A stretch of 64,000 nt of DNA from Lysobacter daejeonensis GH1-9 (GTDB taxonomy: Bacteria; Pseudomonadota; Gammaproteobacteria; Xanthomonadales; Xanthomonadaceae): assembly GCF_000768355.1 (NCBI RefSeq), contig NZ_AVPU01000006.1, forward strand, positions 107,605 through 171,604. Direction: 5' to 3'. The notes beneath the pieces were generated by a model. The model saw only the letters and a program-made list of their open reading frames with translations. It searched no databases and was not told the origin of the DNA. This document shows positions 1 to 7,728 of the stretch, in pieces (within the stretch, counting starts at the first letter, position 1; every line of letters starts with the position of its first letter). The translations under genes were made by a program, and so were the position numbers.

Positions 1-411
1 CCACGCATGCTGCGCATGTGGTGTGGTGCACACCGACTGGGTGTGCCCCGCGTCCGGCCCGGTACCGGGCACTTCATCGAAGGCCAGCTTGGGCCCGGTG
101 CAGATGAGCAGGTAGTCGTAGTCGAGGACTTCGCCCGCACCGGTATGTACCTGGCGCGCATCGGCATCGATGCGCTGTGCGCCGGAAGCATGGAAGGCGA
201 TGTCCTTGCGCGCCAGGTATTCGGCTGCCGGCAGCGTGATGGCCTCGGGCGTACGCCAGCCCACGGCCAGCCACGGGTTGGAGGGTGTGAAACTGAACCG
301 ATCACCCAGCCCAACCACGCTGATCGCGTGCCCATGGCCCAGCGTTTCCCGCAGCTCATAGCCCGCGGCCATGCCGCCGAGCCCTGCGCCCAAAACCACG
401 ATCCTGGCCAT
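1..411 (-). CDS. Sulfide:quinone oxidoreductase, N-terminal part (cut by window edge)
   Basis: Flavoprotein of the SQR family, which oxidises sulfide to sulfane sulfur/persulfide and passes electrons to membrane quinone. Only the first 137 codons are present; the gene runs off the left edge. Visible are the FAD-binding Rossmann motif GAGLGG at residues 8-13, the SQR hallmark PSNPWLAVGW near residues 43-52, a second nucleotide-fold motif LLICTGP near 101-107, and Cys128 in a VCTTPHA context, matching a redox cysteine of characterised SQRs. The ATG start has a GGAGGC Shine-Dalgarno site. It is divergent from a rhodanese-repressor-persulfide dioxygenase operon, which fits sulfide oxidation. The C-terminal catalytic cysteine and membrane anchor lie outside the window. 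Confidence 0.9.
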   Translation of the reverse strand, partial: MARIVVLGAGLGGMAAGYELRETLGHGHAISVVGLGDRFSFTPSNPWLAVGWRTPEAITLPAAEYLARKDIAFHASGAQRIDADARQVHTGAGEVLDYDYLLICTGPKLAFDEVPGTGPDAGHTQSVCTTPHAQHAW

Positions 412-466
412 GACTTGCCTCCGTCAGGAGTTCGCTTCCGTCGCGGCGCGACGGTTCACGATCACT

Positions 467-505
467 ACATTAGATCTTCCTTATATTAGTGTCAACTGAT
501 ATATT
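467..505. promoter_or_regulatory. Divergent promoter with BigR/SqrR-type palindromic operator
   Basis: An imperfect palindrome, ATATTAGT-GTCA-ACTGATAT (483-502, one mismatch), sits between the divergent SQR and rhodanese genes. For the minus strand a good sigma70 promoter is visible: TTGACA (490-495) and TAATGT (467-472), spaced 17 bp, so the -35 box lies inside the palindrome. For the plus strand TATATT at 500-505 is a candidate -10 with a poor -35. Binding here would block both directions. The AT-rich dyad resembles operators of persulfide-sensing ArsR-family repressors, one of which is encoded just downstream. Assignment to that repressor is inference. Confidence 0.7.
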
Positions 506-535
506 CCCTCTACCCCACCCCGCCGGAGAGCCACC

Positions 536-922
536 ATGACCCTGACCGCCGCCGACCTTGTTGCCGATGCCCGACGCCAGATCCGCGAAATCAGCCCGTC
601 CCAGTACGCGGCCGACCCGTTGGCCTGCGTACTGATCGACGTTCGCGAGCCCGCCGAGTTCGAGACCGGCCACATCGCCAGCGCCATCAACATTCCGCGT
701 GGCGTGCTTGAGTTCCAGGTCGACGCGCATCCCGCCGTCGCCAACGTCAGCGACCCCGCGCTGTCGCACAAGACGCAGCCGATCGTGGTGTACTGCCGCA
801 CGGGCGGCCGTTCCGCACTGGCCGCCCTGAACCTGCAGCGCATGGGCTTCACCGACGTGCGCTCCATTGCCGGCGGCATCACCGAATGGGCGAGCGCCGG
901 CCTGCCCGTGACCCAACGCTGA
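536..922 (+). CDS. Rhodanese-domain sulfurtransferase
   Basis: Single-domain rhodanese of 128 residues, a cytoplasmic sulfurtransferase that moves sulfane sulfur between persulfides, thiosulfate and thiol acceptors. It contains LIDVREPAEF (CDC25-like first motif) and the active-site loop YCRTGGRS with catalytic Cys at about residue 87, followed by GGITEW near the C-terminus, all typical of GlpE-like rhodaneses. The start ATG follows a CCGGAGAG Shine-Dalgarno site. It is the first gene of a three-gene operon with a thiol-sensing repressor 8 bp downstream and a persulfide dioxygenase, and is divergent from SQR. Together these indicate sulfide/persulfide detoxification rather than cyanide detoxification. 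Confidence 0.92.
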   Translation: MTLTAADLVADARRQIREISPSQYAADPLACVLIDVREPAEFETGHIASAINIPRGVLEFQVDAHPAVANVSDPALSHKTQPIVVYCRTGGRSALAALNLQRMGFTDVRSIAGGITEWASAGLPVTQR

Positions 923-930
923 TTCGCACC

Positions 931-1284
931 ATGGCCGTCTCCCGAAAGCCCCCTCCTCCGCCGATCGACCCCGAGTCGATGCGCGTACATGCGTCCGACG
1001 CCGCGCGGCTGCTCAAGGCGCTGGGCAACGAGAACCGGCTGATGCTGCTGTGCCTGCTGGTGGAGGGCGAGCGCTCGGTGGGCGAACTCAACGCACGGTT
1101 GGCGCTCAGCCAGTCCGCACTGTCGCAACACCTCGCGGTGCTGCGCGAGGACGGACTGGTGCAGACGCGTCGCGAGGCGCAGACGATCTACTATTCACTG
1201 GTCGAAGGCCCGGCCCAGCGCATCATCGATACGCTGCATGGCATCTATTGCGCGGGCGATCGCCCGCTGTGCGAGGGAACGTGA
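931..1284 (+). CDS. ArsR-family persulfide-sensing repressor (BigR/SqrR type)
   Basis: Winged-helix repressor of 117 residues with the ArsR core ALGNENRLMLLC and recognition helix SQSALSQHLAVLRE. There is no metal-binding ELCVCDL motif. Instead Cys41 (in LMLLC) and Cys107 (in GIYCAGD) occupy the positions of the redox pair known from Rhodobacter SqrR and Xylella BigR, which forms an intramolecular polysulfide bridge and leaves DNA when sulfane sulfur rises. A third Cys is present at about residue 114. The ATG at 931 was chosen over an in-frame start at 886, which would overlap the rhodanese gene. The TGA overlaps the next start by 4 nt, so the two are co-translated. It probably controls the upstream divergent operator. 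Confidence 0.9.
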   Translation: MAVSRKPPPPPIDPESMRVHASDAARLLKALGNENRLMLLCLLVEGERSVGELNARLALSQSALSQHLAVLREDGLVQTRREAQTIYYSLVEGPAQRIIDTLHGIYCAGDRPLCEGT

Positions 1285-2162
1285 TGAACGAGGCGTTGCA
1301 CATCGAACCGTTCTTCCATGACGCCACCGGCACGTGGAGCTATGTCGTGCATCGCGGCATCGATGCGGTCGTCATCGACCCGGTGCTGGATTACGACGCA
1401 CGTTCCGGTCGCGTCAGCACCGAAAGCGCGCGACACCTCCTGGCCTATGCGGTCGAGCGCGGGCTGACCGTGCACCGCATCCTCGAGACCCACGCGCACG
1501 CCGACCACCTGACGTCGGCCGCGTTCGTGCGCGCACACACTGGTGCACCGGTGGCAATCGGCCACGGGATCCGCTCGGTGCAGGCGCATTTCGCCGACAT
1601 GTTCCAGCTGGCCAGCGATGACCCGGCACTGCACGACGCGTTCGATGCGCTGTTGCACGATGGCGACGTGATCGAGGCGGGCGCGCTGCGCATCGAAGTA
1701 TTGGCCACGCCGGGCCACACCGCCGACAGCCTCAGCTACCGCATCGACGGCAATGTGTTCATTGGCGACACCATCTTCGCCCCGGACATAGGCACCGCGC
1801 GGTGCGACTTCCCGGGCGGCAGCGTGGAACAGCTGTACGCGTCGGTCCAGCGCTTCTACGCGATGCCCGACGAAACCACGCTGTGGCTGTGCCACGACTA
1901 CCCGCCGGCCGGACGCGAGCGCCGCGCCAGCGTCAGCGTGGGCGAGCAGAAGCGCGACAACCGCATGCTCGACGGCGACACGTCGCTGGAGGCGTTCGCC
2001 GAGGCGCGCCACGCGCGCGATGCGGGGCTGCCCGCCCCCAACCTGCTGTACCCGTCCCTGCAGGTGAACATCCGCGGTGGACGCCTGCCGCAGGAAGATG
2101 CCCACGGCAGGCGTCATCTGAGCACGCCGTTGCGCATCGAGGCGCCGGCCGAGGGCCTGTAG
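1284..2162 (+). CDS. ETHE1-like persulfide dioxygenase (metallo-beta-lactamase fold)
   Basis: Metallo-beta-lactamase-fold protein of 292 residues. The metal site signature THAHADH is near residues 67-73, followed by TPGHTADS and the IGDTIF and LCHDY segments expected for ligands in the ETHE1/Blh group, which use one iron to oxidise glutathione persulfide to sulfite. Its start ATG overlaps the repressor stop (ATGA), and the operon contains a rhodanese and is divergent from SQR, completing a sulfide to persulfide to sulfite route. A longer reading frame begins near 1050 inside the repressor gene but is rejected because of the overlap. Family members range from about 240 residues up, so the C-terminal tail (after residue 220) is a modest extension. 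Confidence 0.88.
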   Translation: MNEALHIEPFFHDATGTWSYVVHRGIDAVVIDPVLDYDARSGRVSTESARHLLAYAVERGLTVHRILETHAHADHLTSAAFVRAHTGAPVAIGHGIRSVQAHFADMFQLASDDPALHDAFDALLHDGDVIEAGALRIEVLATPGHTADSLSYRIDGNVFIGDTIFAPDIGTARCDFPGGSVEQLYASVQRFYAMPDETTLWLCHDYPPAGRERRASVSVGEQKRDNRMLDGDTSLEAFAEARHARDAGLPAPNLLYPSLQVNIRGGRLPQEDAHGRRHLSTPLRIEAPAEGL

Positions 2163-2236
2163 CCCGCTGCTCAACGGTTTACTTCAGTTCGCTCGGCAGA
2201 GGCGTCATTGCGACGCTGACCTGCGCCTGCCGGCCT

Positions 2237-3913
2237 TCACGGGGTTGCTGGCGCTTTCGGATCGGCTACGCAGGTGAAATGACGGCCGAGGTTGTCCGCC
2301 TGCACGGTCCCATTGCACACGCGGGTGCCGTCGGCCTGTGCCGGCTCCCAGTCACCTTCAAAGGTGGCCTCGGCGCCTTCTATGCGGACGCGGGACTGTC
2401 GCTGTGCGTGAGGAGCGGTTGTGGTTTGGTCGACATCGCGGACGATCACCCGCTTGGCCACGACGCGCTCGGGCGGAGCGGGCGGTACCGGGGGCACCGG
2501 CGCGAGTTGCGAGGTGGGCGCCGGTGGCGCGGGCGGTGCAGGCGGCGCCGGTAGCCCAGGGGCGTCGGCCAACGCCGGCGGCGCAGGTGGCGCAACGGAC
2601 CCGACCGACGGCAACGGCGGCAACGGCGGCGCGGGCGGTGCCGGGGGCACCGGCAGTTCGCCGTGCGCGGTGAGCGTCATCGCCAGCTTCAGCCCCTTGA
2701 ACGCACCACCGAACTCCTCGCCGATCTGGATGACTGCCGGTGTGCCGTCGGTGACCACCAGCTTGGGCTTGCCGACCACTTTGCCGCCCTGGGTCACCAC
2801 GCCGTCCAGCTGGATGCGGTCACCGCCGACCGGCTTCATCGAGGCGTCCATGTGGAAGGCGTCCGCGCCCTCGCCCAACGAGATGGCAAATGGCTGCCCC
2901 GCGGGGTTGGCGATGACGAAGGACTCCTCGCGTCCCGGTGCCCCGGTCGCTTCGATCCTGGCCATCAAGTGGCCCTTTGGCAGCGGGCGCGTCGAGGTGG
3001 CCAGGGGTGTCTCGGCGGTACGGGCCGGCTGCGCCGACCAGGCGGCAAAGCCCACGCCCAGCGCCAGCGCGGTCATCAGCAGCGCGCCACCCAAGCGGCG
3101 GGTGCGCGAGGGAACGGGTCGGGTCAGCATGGCGATTCTCTCCTTGAGCGGGTGGCCGAAGCCCCAATGGCAGGCCAGCGGCAGCGGTTGCGCGGCCAGT
3201 TGGATCTTGAACATCGCCTCGCCGTAGCGACGGCGGGCATGCGGATAACGGGCGATCACGCGCTGGTCGCAGGCCAGCTCCTGGTCGTGGCGGAAGGTGA
3301 ACCACGCCACGTGGACCAGCGGGTTGAACCAGAACGCGCAGCGCAATGCCGACGCGAGCGCGTTGCTGTGCAGGTCACCGGCGCGGATGTGCAGGCGTTC
3401 GTGGGCCTGCATCAGTTCGCGCTCGCCGGCGTCGTAGCGCTGCTCGAAGTCGGCGGGCACCACCACCCGCGGCCGAACCAGGCCCATTGCCGCCGGAAGG
3501 CCCACCACGGCCGTTGCTTCGTGCAGCCCGTCCGGGCGCACGTGCACCGGCCCCATCGCGCGGTGGAAGCGACGCTGCAGCCGAGCCATCCACACCAGTA
3601 CCAGCGTTGCACCCAGACCCCACGCCGCCAGCCACCACGGCGAGGTGTCCATCGGTCCAGCTACGGCCACCGGTGCAGCGGCCGCCGCGGCCATGGCGGC
3701 AACGGGGGTGAACACCATCGGCGCCACCGGCTGCACCGCTGCCGGCAACAACACCGCGGCCAGCGCCGCCGGCACTAGCCACCACACGGCATAGGCGACC
3801 CGCGTGCCGAACGAATCACGCAGCCGTCGGCGCAGCAGCAACACCAACACCACCGCCGCGCTCACGGCCAGCGTGGCCTCGACCAGCGTGCCCAAAAGTT
3901 CAGCGCTTGCCAT
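2237..3913 (-). CDS. M56-family (BlaR1-like) membrane metallopeptidase
   Basis: Integral membrane zinc peptidase of 558 residues. Transmembrane segments are visible near 11-28, 40-60, 92-110 and 275-293. The zinc motif HERLH is at 171-175 with the downstream glutamate in QELACD at about 212. In BlaR1/MecR1 such proteins sense a signal outside and cleave the partner repressor. Here the C-terminal extracytoplasmic part is not a penicillin-binding domain; instead it holds a short beta-rich region and a long Pro/Ala tract (PPAPPAPP repeats, about residues 430-495). Its start lies inside the 3' end of the BlaI-type gene (14-nt overlap), so the pair is one operon. The ligand is unknown. Confidence 0.85.
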   Translation of the reverse strand: MASAELLGTLVEATLAVSAAVVLVLLLRRRLRDSFGTRVAYAVWWLVPAALAAVLLPAAVQPVAPMVFTPVAAMAAAAAAPVAVAGPMDTSPWWLAAWGLGATLVLVWMARLQRRFHRAMGPVHVRPDGLHEATAVVGLPAAMGLVRPRVVVPADFEQRYDAGERELMQAHERLHIRAGDLHSNALASALRCAFWFNPLVHVAWFTFRHDQELACDQRVIARYPHARRRYGEAMFKIQLAAQPLPLACHWGFGHPLKERIAMLTRPVPSRTRRLGGALLMTALALGVGFAAWSAQPARTAETPLATSTRPLPKGHLMARIEATGAPGREESFVIANPAGQPFAISLGEGADAFHMDASMKPVGGDRIQLDGVVTQGGKVVGKPKLVVTDGTPAVIQIGEEFGGAFKGLKLAMTLTAHGELPVPPAPPAPPLPPLPSVGSVAPPAPPALADAPGLPAPPAPPAPPAPTSQLAPVPPVPPAPPERVVAKRVIVRDVDQTTTAPHAQRQSRVRIEGAEATFEGDWEPAQADGTRVCNGTVQADNLGRHFTCVADPKAPATP

Positions 3914-4271
3914 CGTCGATCTCCTCCAGGAGTTGGCGCAGTTCCGCGATGTCCTTGCGGCTCAGCTTGCGGTGCTGGCTGAAGTGCGCGACCAGCGGCG
4001 CGACCCGTCCACCGAAGAGGCGGTCGAGCAGGCTCTCGCTCTCGTCCAGCACCCAGTCCTCGCGACGCAGCACCGGCGCATACAGGTAGCGGCGACCGTC
4101 CTTCGCGGCGGTGATCGCGCCCTTGTTCAGCAGGCGATTGAGCAGGGTCTTGATCGTGGCCTCCTGCCACTGCTGGGCGTCGCCCAACGCGGCGACCACC
4201 TCGTCAGCGGCCAGCGGGTGGCGCTGCCAGAGCACATCCATGACAACCGATTCGGCTTCGCTGATCTGCAC
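3900..4271 (-). CDS. BlaI/MecI-family transcriptional repressor
   Basis: Penicillinase-repressor family winged-helix protein of 123 residues. It opens with ISEAESVVMDVLW, then the DNA-binding helix ATIKTLLNRLLNKG and the wing GRRYLYAP, with a C-terminal dimerisation helix ending QLLEEIDD. Translation must start at the GTG at 4271 because an in-frame stop lies just upstream; GGAG is 6 nt before it. The gene overlaps the M56 peptidase by 14 nt, the usual repressor-protease pairing. Two dyads in front of it suggest autoregulation. No beta-lactamase lies beside it, so the regulon is not evident from this window. Confidence 0.92.
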   Translation of the reverse strand: MQISEAESVVMDVLWQRHPLAADEVVAALGDAQQWQEATIKTLLNRLLNKGAITAAKDGRRYLYAPVLRREDWVLDESESLLDRLFGGRVAPLVAHFSQHRKLSRKDIAELRQLLEEIDDGKR

Positions 4272-4283
4272 ACCGCACTCCGT

Positions 4284-4332
4284 TTACATGTGTAATCGGA
4301 ATTGAGATTACGCGCGTAAACGACGATGTCAA
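4284..4332 (-). promoter_or_regulatory. blaI promoter with two operator dyads
   Basis: On the minus strand, TTGACA (4327-4332) and TAATCT (4305-4310) are separated by 16 bp. A perfect dyad TTACGCGCGTAA (4308-4319) covers the spacer and -10 edge, and a second, TTACATGTGTAA (4284-4295), lies between the promoter and the GTG start. Dyad centres are 24 bp apart. TACA/TGTA half sites are the known BlaI/MecI core, so autorepression by the adjacent repressor is likely. Confidence 0.75.
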
Positions 4333-4354
4333 GCCCGCCCCGCGGCCGTGTGCG

Positions 4355-5209
4355 TCACCCCTGCACCAAGGCCTCGCAACGCCGCACCAGCCGCGCCACC
4401 AGTGCGCGAGTGCTGGCCGAGGCCTCGCCCCGATGGTGCAGCACCAGCCGCATCGGGTGCCCCGTCGGCAGGCCCTCCGCGCGCCCTAGCACGCGGTGGC
4501 CGGCGCGCACCGCCCGCTCCGGCAACAGGCTGACGCCCAACCCTTCCGCCACGGCGGCCCGCAGGCTGGCCAGGCTGCGGCTGCTGTAGGCGATGCGCCA
4601 GCGCAGGTGGCGCGCGTCCAGTGCCTCGAACATCTCCTCGCGGTACAGGCCGCCCTCGGGAAACACCGCCAATGGCAGCGGATCGCGACCCCAACAGGGG
4701 TGCGCGCGGCTGTCCACCCAAACCACGCGTTCCGGCCAGCTGAACGCGCCGTCGCCCTGCCGCTGCTTGGCCAGCACCACGTCGAATTCGCCGCGCCGGT
4801 AGCCGGCCAGCAGCTCGGCACTCAGTCCGCTGCTCACCTCCAGTCGCAGCCCATCGCCCTGGGCGCGGGCAAACGCTGCCAGCACCGGGGTCAGCAGCGC
4901 GCCGGCCAGGTCTTCGGGTAGGCCCAGGCGGAGGATTTTCTGCGGGGCCTCGCCGGCCATGGCGGCACGCGCCTCGGCGCCCAGGGCCAGCAACCGCCGC
5001 GCATAACCGAGCAGGCGCTCGCCCGCCGCCGTGGGCCGCACGCCCCCCTCGCGCTCCAGCAGGGGCTGGCCCACGTCCTCCTCCAACCGGCGCACCTGCT
5101 GGCTGACGGTGGACTGGGTGAGGTGCAGCACCTGCGCCGCGCGGGTGAAGCTGCCGTGTTCCACCACCGCGACAAAGGCGCGCAGCAACCCCGGCTCGTA
5201 CATGGCCAT
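4355..5209 (-). CDS. LysR-family transcriptional regulator
   Basis: LysR-type regulator of 284 residues. The N-terminal winged helix-turn-helix is clear (LLRAFVAVVEHGSFTRAAQVL then STVSQQVRRLEE), followed by a substrate-binding domain starting near KILRLGLPEDLAG and ending QG. The ATG at 5209 follows GGAG by 6 nt; an in-frame start at 5221 would add four residues. It is divergent from the secreted amidohydrolase at 5345 and probably controls it; the space between holds an AT-rich stretch (5230-5245) suited to LysR binding. The inducer is unknown. Confidence 0.93.
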   Translation of the reverse strand: MAMYEPGLLRAFVAVVEHGSFTRAAQVLHLTQSTVSQQVRRLEEDVGQPLLEREGGVRPTAAGERLLGYARRLLALGAEARAAMAGEAPQKILRLGLPEDLAGALLTPVLAAFARAQGDGLRLEVSSGLSAELLAGYRRGEFDVVLAKQRQGDGAFSWPERVVWVDSRAHPCWGRDPLPLAVFPEGGLYREEMFEALDARHLRWRIAYSSRSLASLRAAVAEGLGVSLLPERAVRAGHRVLGRAEGLPTGHPMRLVLHHRGEASASTRALVARLVRRCEALVQG

Positions 5210-5344
5210 CACAAACTCCACTGGCGACGATGTGATTATTTAATTTCCCCATCTCGGTGGCAACGCCTATGGTCGGGCTCCGATGCGTCCCGGAGCCTGG
5301 ATCATGTTGCTCACCACCCTCACCGCCGACGCGCACTAAGCCCG

Positions 5345-6880
5345 ATGCACCCCACAGGCCTCCACGTGTCCACGCCACCCGCCACCCACCGCATCCTCCG
5401 AGCCGCCGCCCCCTTGCCCCGCTCCCGCCCCCGCGCCTTGCCGTTCACCGCGTTGCTGGCCCTCGGCGTCGCGGCCCCGAACGCCCAGGCCCGCGAGCGC
5501 GTCGACCTGCTGCTGCGTGACGTCACGGTGGTGGACGTGGTCGACGGCCGGCTGCTGCCCGACCGCGACATCGCCGTCCGCGACGGCCGCATCCTCGCCA
5601 TCGAGGCGCACCGCACGCGCCCCGGCTACCGCGCCGCCACCACCGTGGACGGCAATGACCGCTACGTGATTCCCGGCCTGTGGGACATGCACGTGCACTT
5701 CGGCGGCGGCGACGCGCTGATCGAGGAGAACGCCAACCTGCTGCCCCTGTACGTGGCGCACGGCATTACCGCGGTGCGCGACGCCGCTGGCGACCTCAGC
5801 GCCAGCGTGTTCCAGTGGCGCGACGACGTGGCGGCGGGCACCCGCCTTGGTCCGCGCATCTTCACCTCGGGGCCGAAGATCGAAGGCATCGGCTCGATCT
5901 GGCCCGGTGACCAGGAAGTGGCGGACGACGCGGGAATCGATGCCGCGCTCGACCGGCTGCAGGCGTGGAACGTGGACTTCGTCAAAATCACCGACAACGC
6001 GCTCAGCCCGCCGCTGTTCATGCACGCACTGGCGAAGGCGAAGGCGCGCGGGATGACGACCTCCGCACACATCCCCATGGTGGTGCCGGTACTGGAGGCC
6101 AGCGCGGCCGGGCTCGGGTCCATCGAACACATCGCCTACGCGTGGAAAGCCGGCGCACCCGACGAAGCCGGGCTGTCGGCCAAGGTGGCCAGCGGTGCAC
6201 TGACCGCCGCCCAGGCCTGGGATACGGTGCAGGCGAGCTTCGACCCGGCTGGCGCCCTGCCCGCCTACCGCAGGCTCGCGGCCCATGGCACCGCCGTCAC
6301 TCCCACCCTCAACGGCAGCCGCGTGGTCGCCTACCTCGATCGGGACGACCACAAGCGCGACTCCTACCTGCAGTACATCGGCCCCGGCCTGCAGGCTACC
6401 TATGCATGGCGCGTGGAGCGCGCCGGCAAGGACGACGCCGCGGCCATCGCCCGGCGCCACGCCCGCTACGAACGCAGTGCCGCCATCCTGCCACTGCTGC
6501 AGCAGGCCGGCGTGACCGTGTTGGCCGGGACCGACGCCGGCTTCCTCAACTCGTTCAACTACCCGGGCATCGGCCTGCACGATGAGCTGGCGCTGTTCGT
6601 GCACCACGGGCTGACGCCATTGCAGGCGCTGCAGGCGGCCACGGTCAACGGCGCGCGCTTCCTCAAGCAGGACGCGGAGAACGGCAGCGTTGCGGCAGGC
6701 AAGCGCGCCAACCTCGTGCTGCTGGACGCCAACCCGCTGCAGGACATTGCCGCCACCCGTCGCATCCGCGCCGTGGTGCTGGAGGGCCGCGTGTACGAGC
6801 GCGCGGCGCTGGACGCGATGCTTGAACAGGCGCGCATCGCCGTGTCACGGCAACGCGATGTCGCCGCGCCGCCGCACTGA
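5345..6880 (+). CDS. Secreted amidohydrolase-family metal-dependent hydrolase
   Basis: Amidohydrolase-superfamily protein of 511 residues, imidazolonepropionase/prolidase-like group. An N-terminal Arg-rich then hydrophobic stretch ending in AQA near residue 48 looks like a signal peptide, so the enzyme is likely periplasmic. Metal-site elements occur in order: DMHVHFGGG (HxH), FVKITDN (probable carboxylated lysine), TTSAHI, GSIEHIAYAW and AGTDAGF (catalytic aspartate), ending in a beta-sandwich tail with NLVLLDANP. An upstream in-frame extension into the LysR region is rejected; ATG 5345 gives the signal peptide. Divergent from a LysR gene. Substrate cannot be read from sequence; peptidase or lactone/amide hydrolysis are possibilities. 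Confidence 0.87.
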   Translation: MHPTGLHVSTPPATHRILRAAAPLPRSRPRALPFTALLALGVAAPNAQARERVDLLLRDVTVVDVVDGRLLPDRDIAVRDGRILAIEAHRTRPGYRAATTVDGNDRYVIPGLWDMHVHFGGGDALIEENANLLPLYVAHGITAVRDAAGDLSASVFQWRDDVAAGTRLGPRIFTSGPKIEGIGSIWPGDQEVADDAGIDAALDRLQAWNVDFVKITDNALSPPLFMHALAKAKARGMTTSAHIPMVVPVLEASAAGLGSIEHIAYAWKAGAPDEAGLSAKVASGALTAAQAWDTVQASFDPAGALPAYRRLAAHGTAVTPTLNGSRVVAYLDRDDHKRDSYLQYIGPGLQATYAWRVERAGKDDAAAIARRHARYERSAAILPLLQQAGVTVLAGTDAGFLNSFNYPGIGLHDELALFVHHGLTPLQALQAATVNGARFLKQDAENGSVAAGKRANLVLLDANPLQDIAATRRIRAVVLEGRVYERAALDAMLEQARIAVSRQRDVAAPPH

Positions 6881-7041
6881 GCGGCCCGGTCACGGTACCC
6901 TGCCACCCGCACGCGGCCACACCCCGCGTCGCCGGCCGCGGCGACGTTGGTCACCGTGCCTTTCGACACTGGGCTGCCCTGAGCCGGCACACGAGGATGT
7001 GTGCAACGCCGCACCCACGCGGCCAACAACAGCACCGCGCC

Positions 7042-7467
7042 ATGGACTGGAACCTGCAAGCACTGCGTAAATCCTCTACCGACCGCCAGCTTGACGGCAT
7101 CTGCGGCGGCCTGGGCGAACACACGCCCGTCCCCAGCTGGATGTGGCGCCTGATCTTCGTGGCGCTGTGCTTTGCGGGCGGTGCCGGCGTGGTGCTCTAT
7201 CTGGTCGCCAGCCTGCTGATGCCCAAGGCCGGCACCGCGGGCGCATCCGCCGCCACGACCTGGGACCTGCACGCCCTGAAGCGCTCGACCACTGACGTGC
7301 GGTTGGGTGGCGTCTGCGGCGGGCTCGGCGAACACACGCCGGTGCCCAGTTGGATGTGGCGCGTGGGTTTCCTCTGCCTGGGCTTGGCCGGTGGCGGTGG
7401 CGTGGTGGCGTATGTGCTGATGTGGATGTTCGTGCCTGCCGGCGACAAGAGTCTCTCTCGCGTTTGA
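7042..7467 (+). CDS. Tandem PspC-domain membrane protein
   Basis: Small membrane protein of 141 residues made of two PspC domains, each with a cytoplasmic start (LRKSSTDRQLDGICGG / LKRSTTDVRLGGVCGG) followed by a hydrophobic hairpin (about 35-60 and 108-132). The two halves share the identical peptide GGLGEHTPVPSWMWR. PspC proteins are inner-membrane partners of phage-shock and envelope-stress systems, but no pspA or pspF is nearby, so the function here is open. ATG at 7042 is chosen because the domain begins at once after it; no strong Shine-Dalgarno site is seen. Confidence 0.85.
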   Translation: MDWNLQALRKSSTDRQLDGICGGLGEHTPVPSWMWRLIFVALCFAGGAGVVLYLVASLLMPKAGTAGASAATTWDLHALKRSTTDVRLGGVCGGLGEHTPVPSWMWRVGFLCLGLAGGGGVVAYVLMWMFVPAGDKSLSRV

Positions 7468-7517
7468 TTCCCCCGTTGCGTCCGCCCGCCCGGTTCATGG
7501 GCTCCCCTGAACCCACC

Positions 7518-7542
7518 GGGCGCGCGGACGCGCCCCTTTTTT
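7518..7542 (+). terminator. Rho-independent terminator after the PspC gene
   Basis: Stem GGGCGCG-CGGA-CGCGCCC (7518-7535) followed by CTTTTTT. It lies 50 bp after the PspC stop and would end that transcript. Confidence 0.85.
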
Positions 7543-7581
7543 GAACCGAGCCCGCCGCAGGGCAGTGCCGTGAAACCGCGT

Positions 7582-7601
7582 GGGGCCGAAAGGCCCCGTT
7601 T
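7582..7601 (+). terminator. GAAA-loop hairpin, second terminator-like stem
   Basis: GGGGCC-GAAA-GGCCCC followed by GTTT. The stem-loop is strong but the T tract is short, so it may be a backup terminator or a stable 5'-leader element for the AraC-type gene. The rest of 7468-7728 shows nothing else I can support. Confidence 0.45.
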
Positions 7602-7728
7602 GCGTGGGCGACGTCAGCGCACCGCAACGAGGCGCTGACAGAATGCGATGCCCGTTTGGGGGCCAGCGCGAGTCACCATCTCGCTGGGCAGTGGCGACTC
7701 GAATAGCGACCATTCCAATCCATCGATC

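Noticed and set aside
1050..1283. N-terminal extension of the persulfide dioxygenase
   Set aside because: It would overlap the ArsR repressor gene by more than 200 bp; the ATGA junction at 1284 is the natural start.
2237..4271. Beta-lactam resistance sensor pair
   Set aside because: No penicillin-binding domain in the M56 protein and no beta-lactamase gene next to it.
5123..5344. Long N-terminal extension of the amidohydrolase
   Set aside because: It overlaps the divergent LysR start and has no signal peptide; the start at 5345 explains the export signal.
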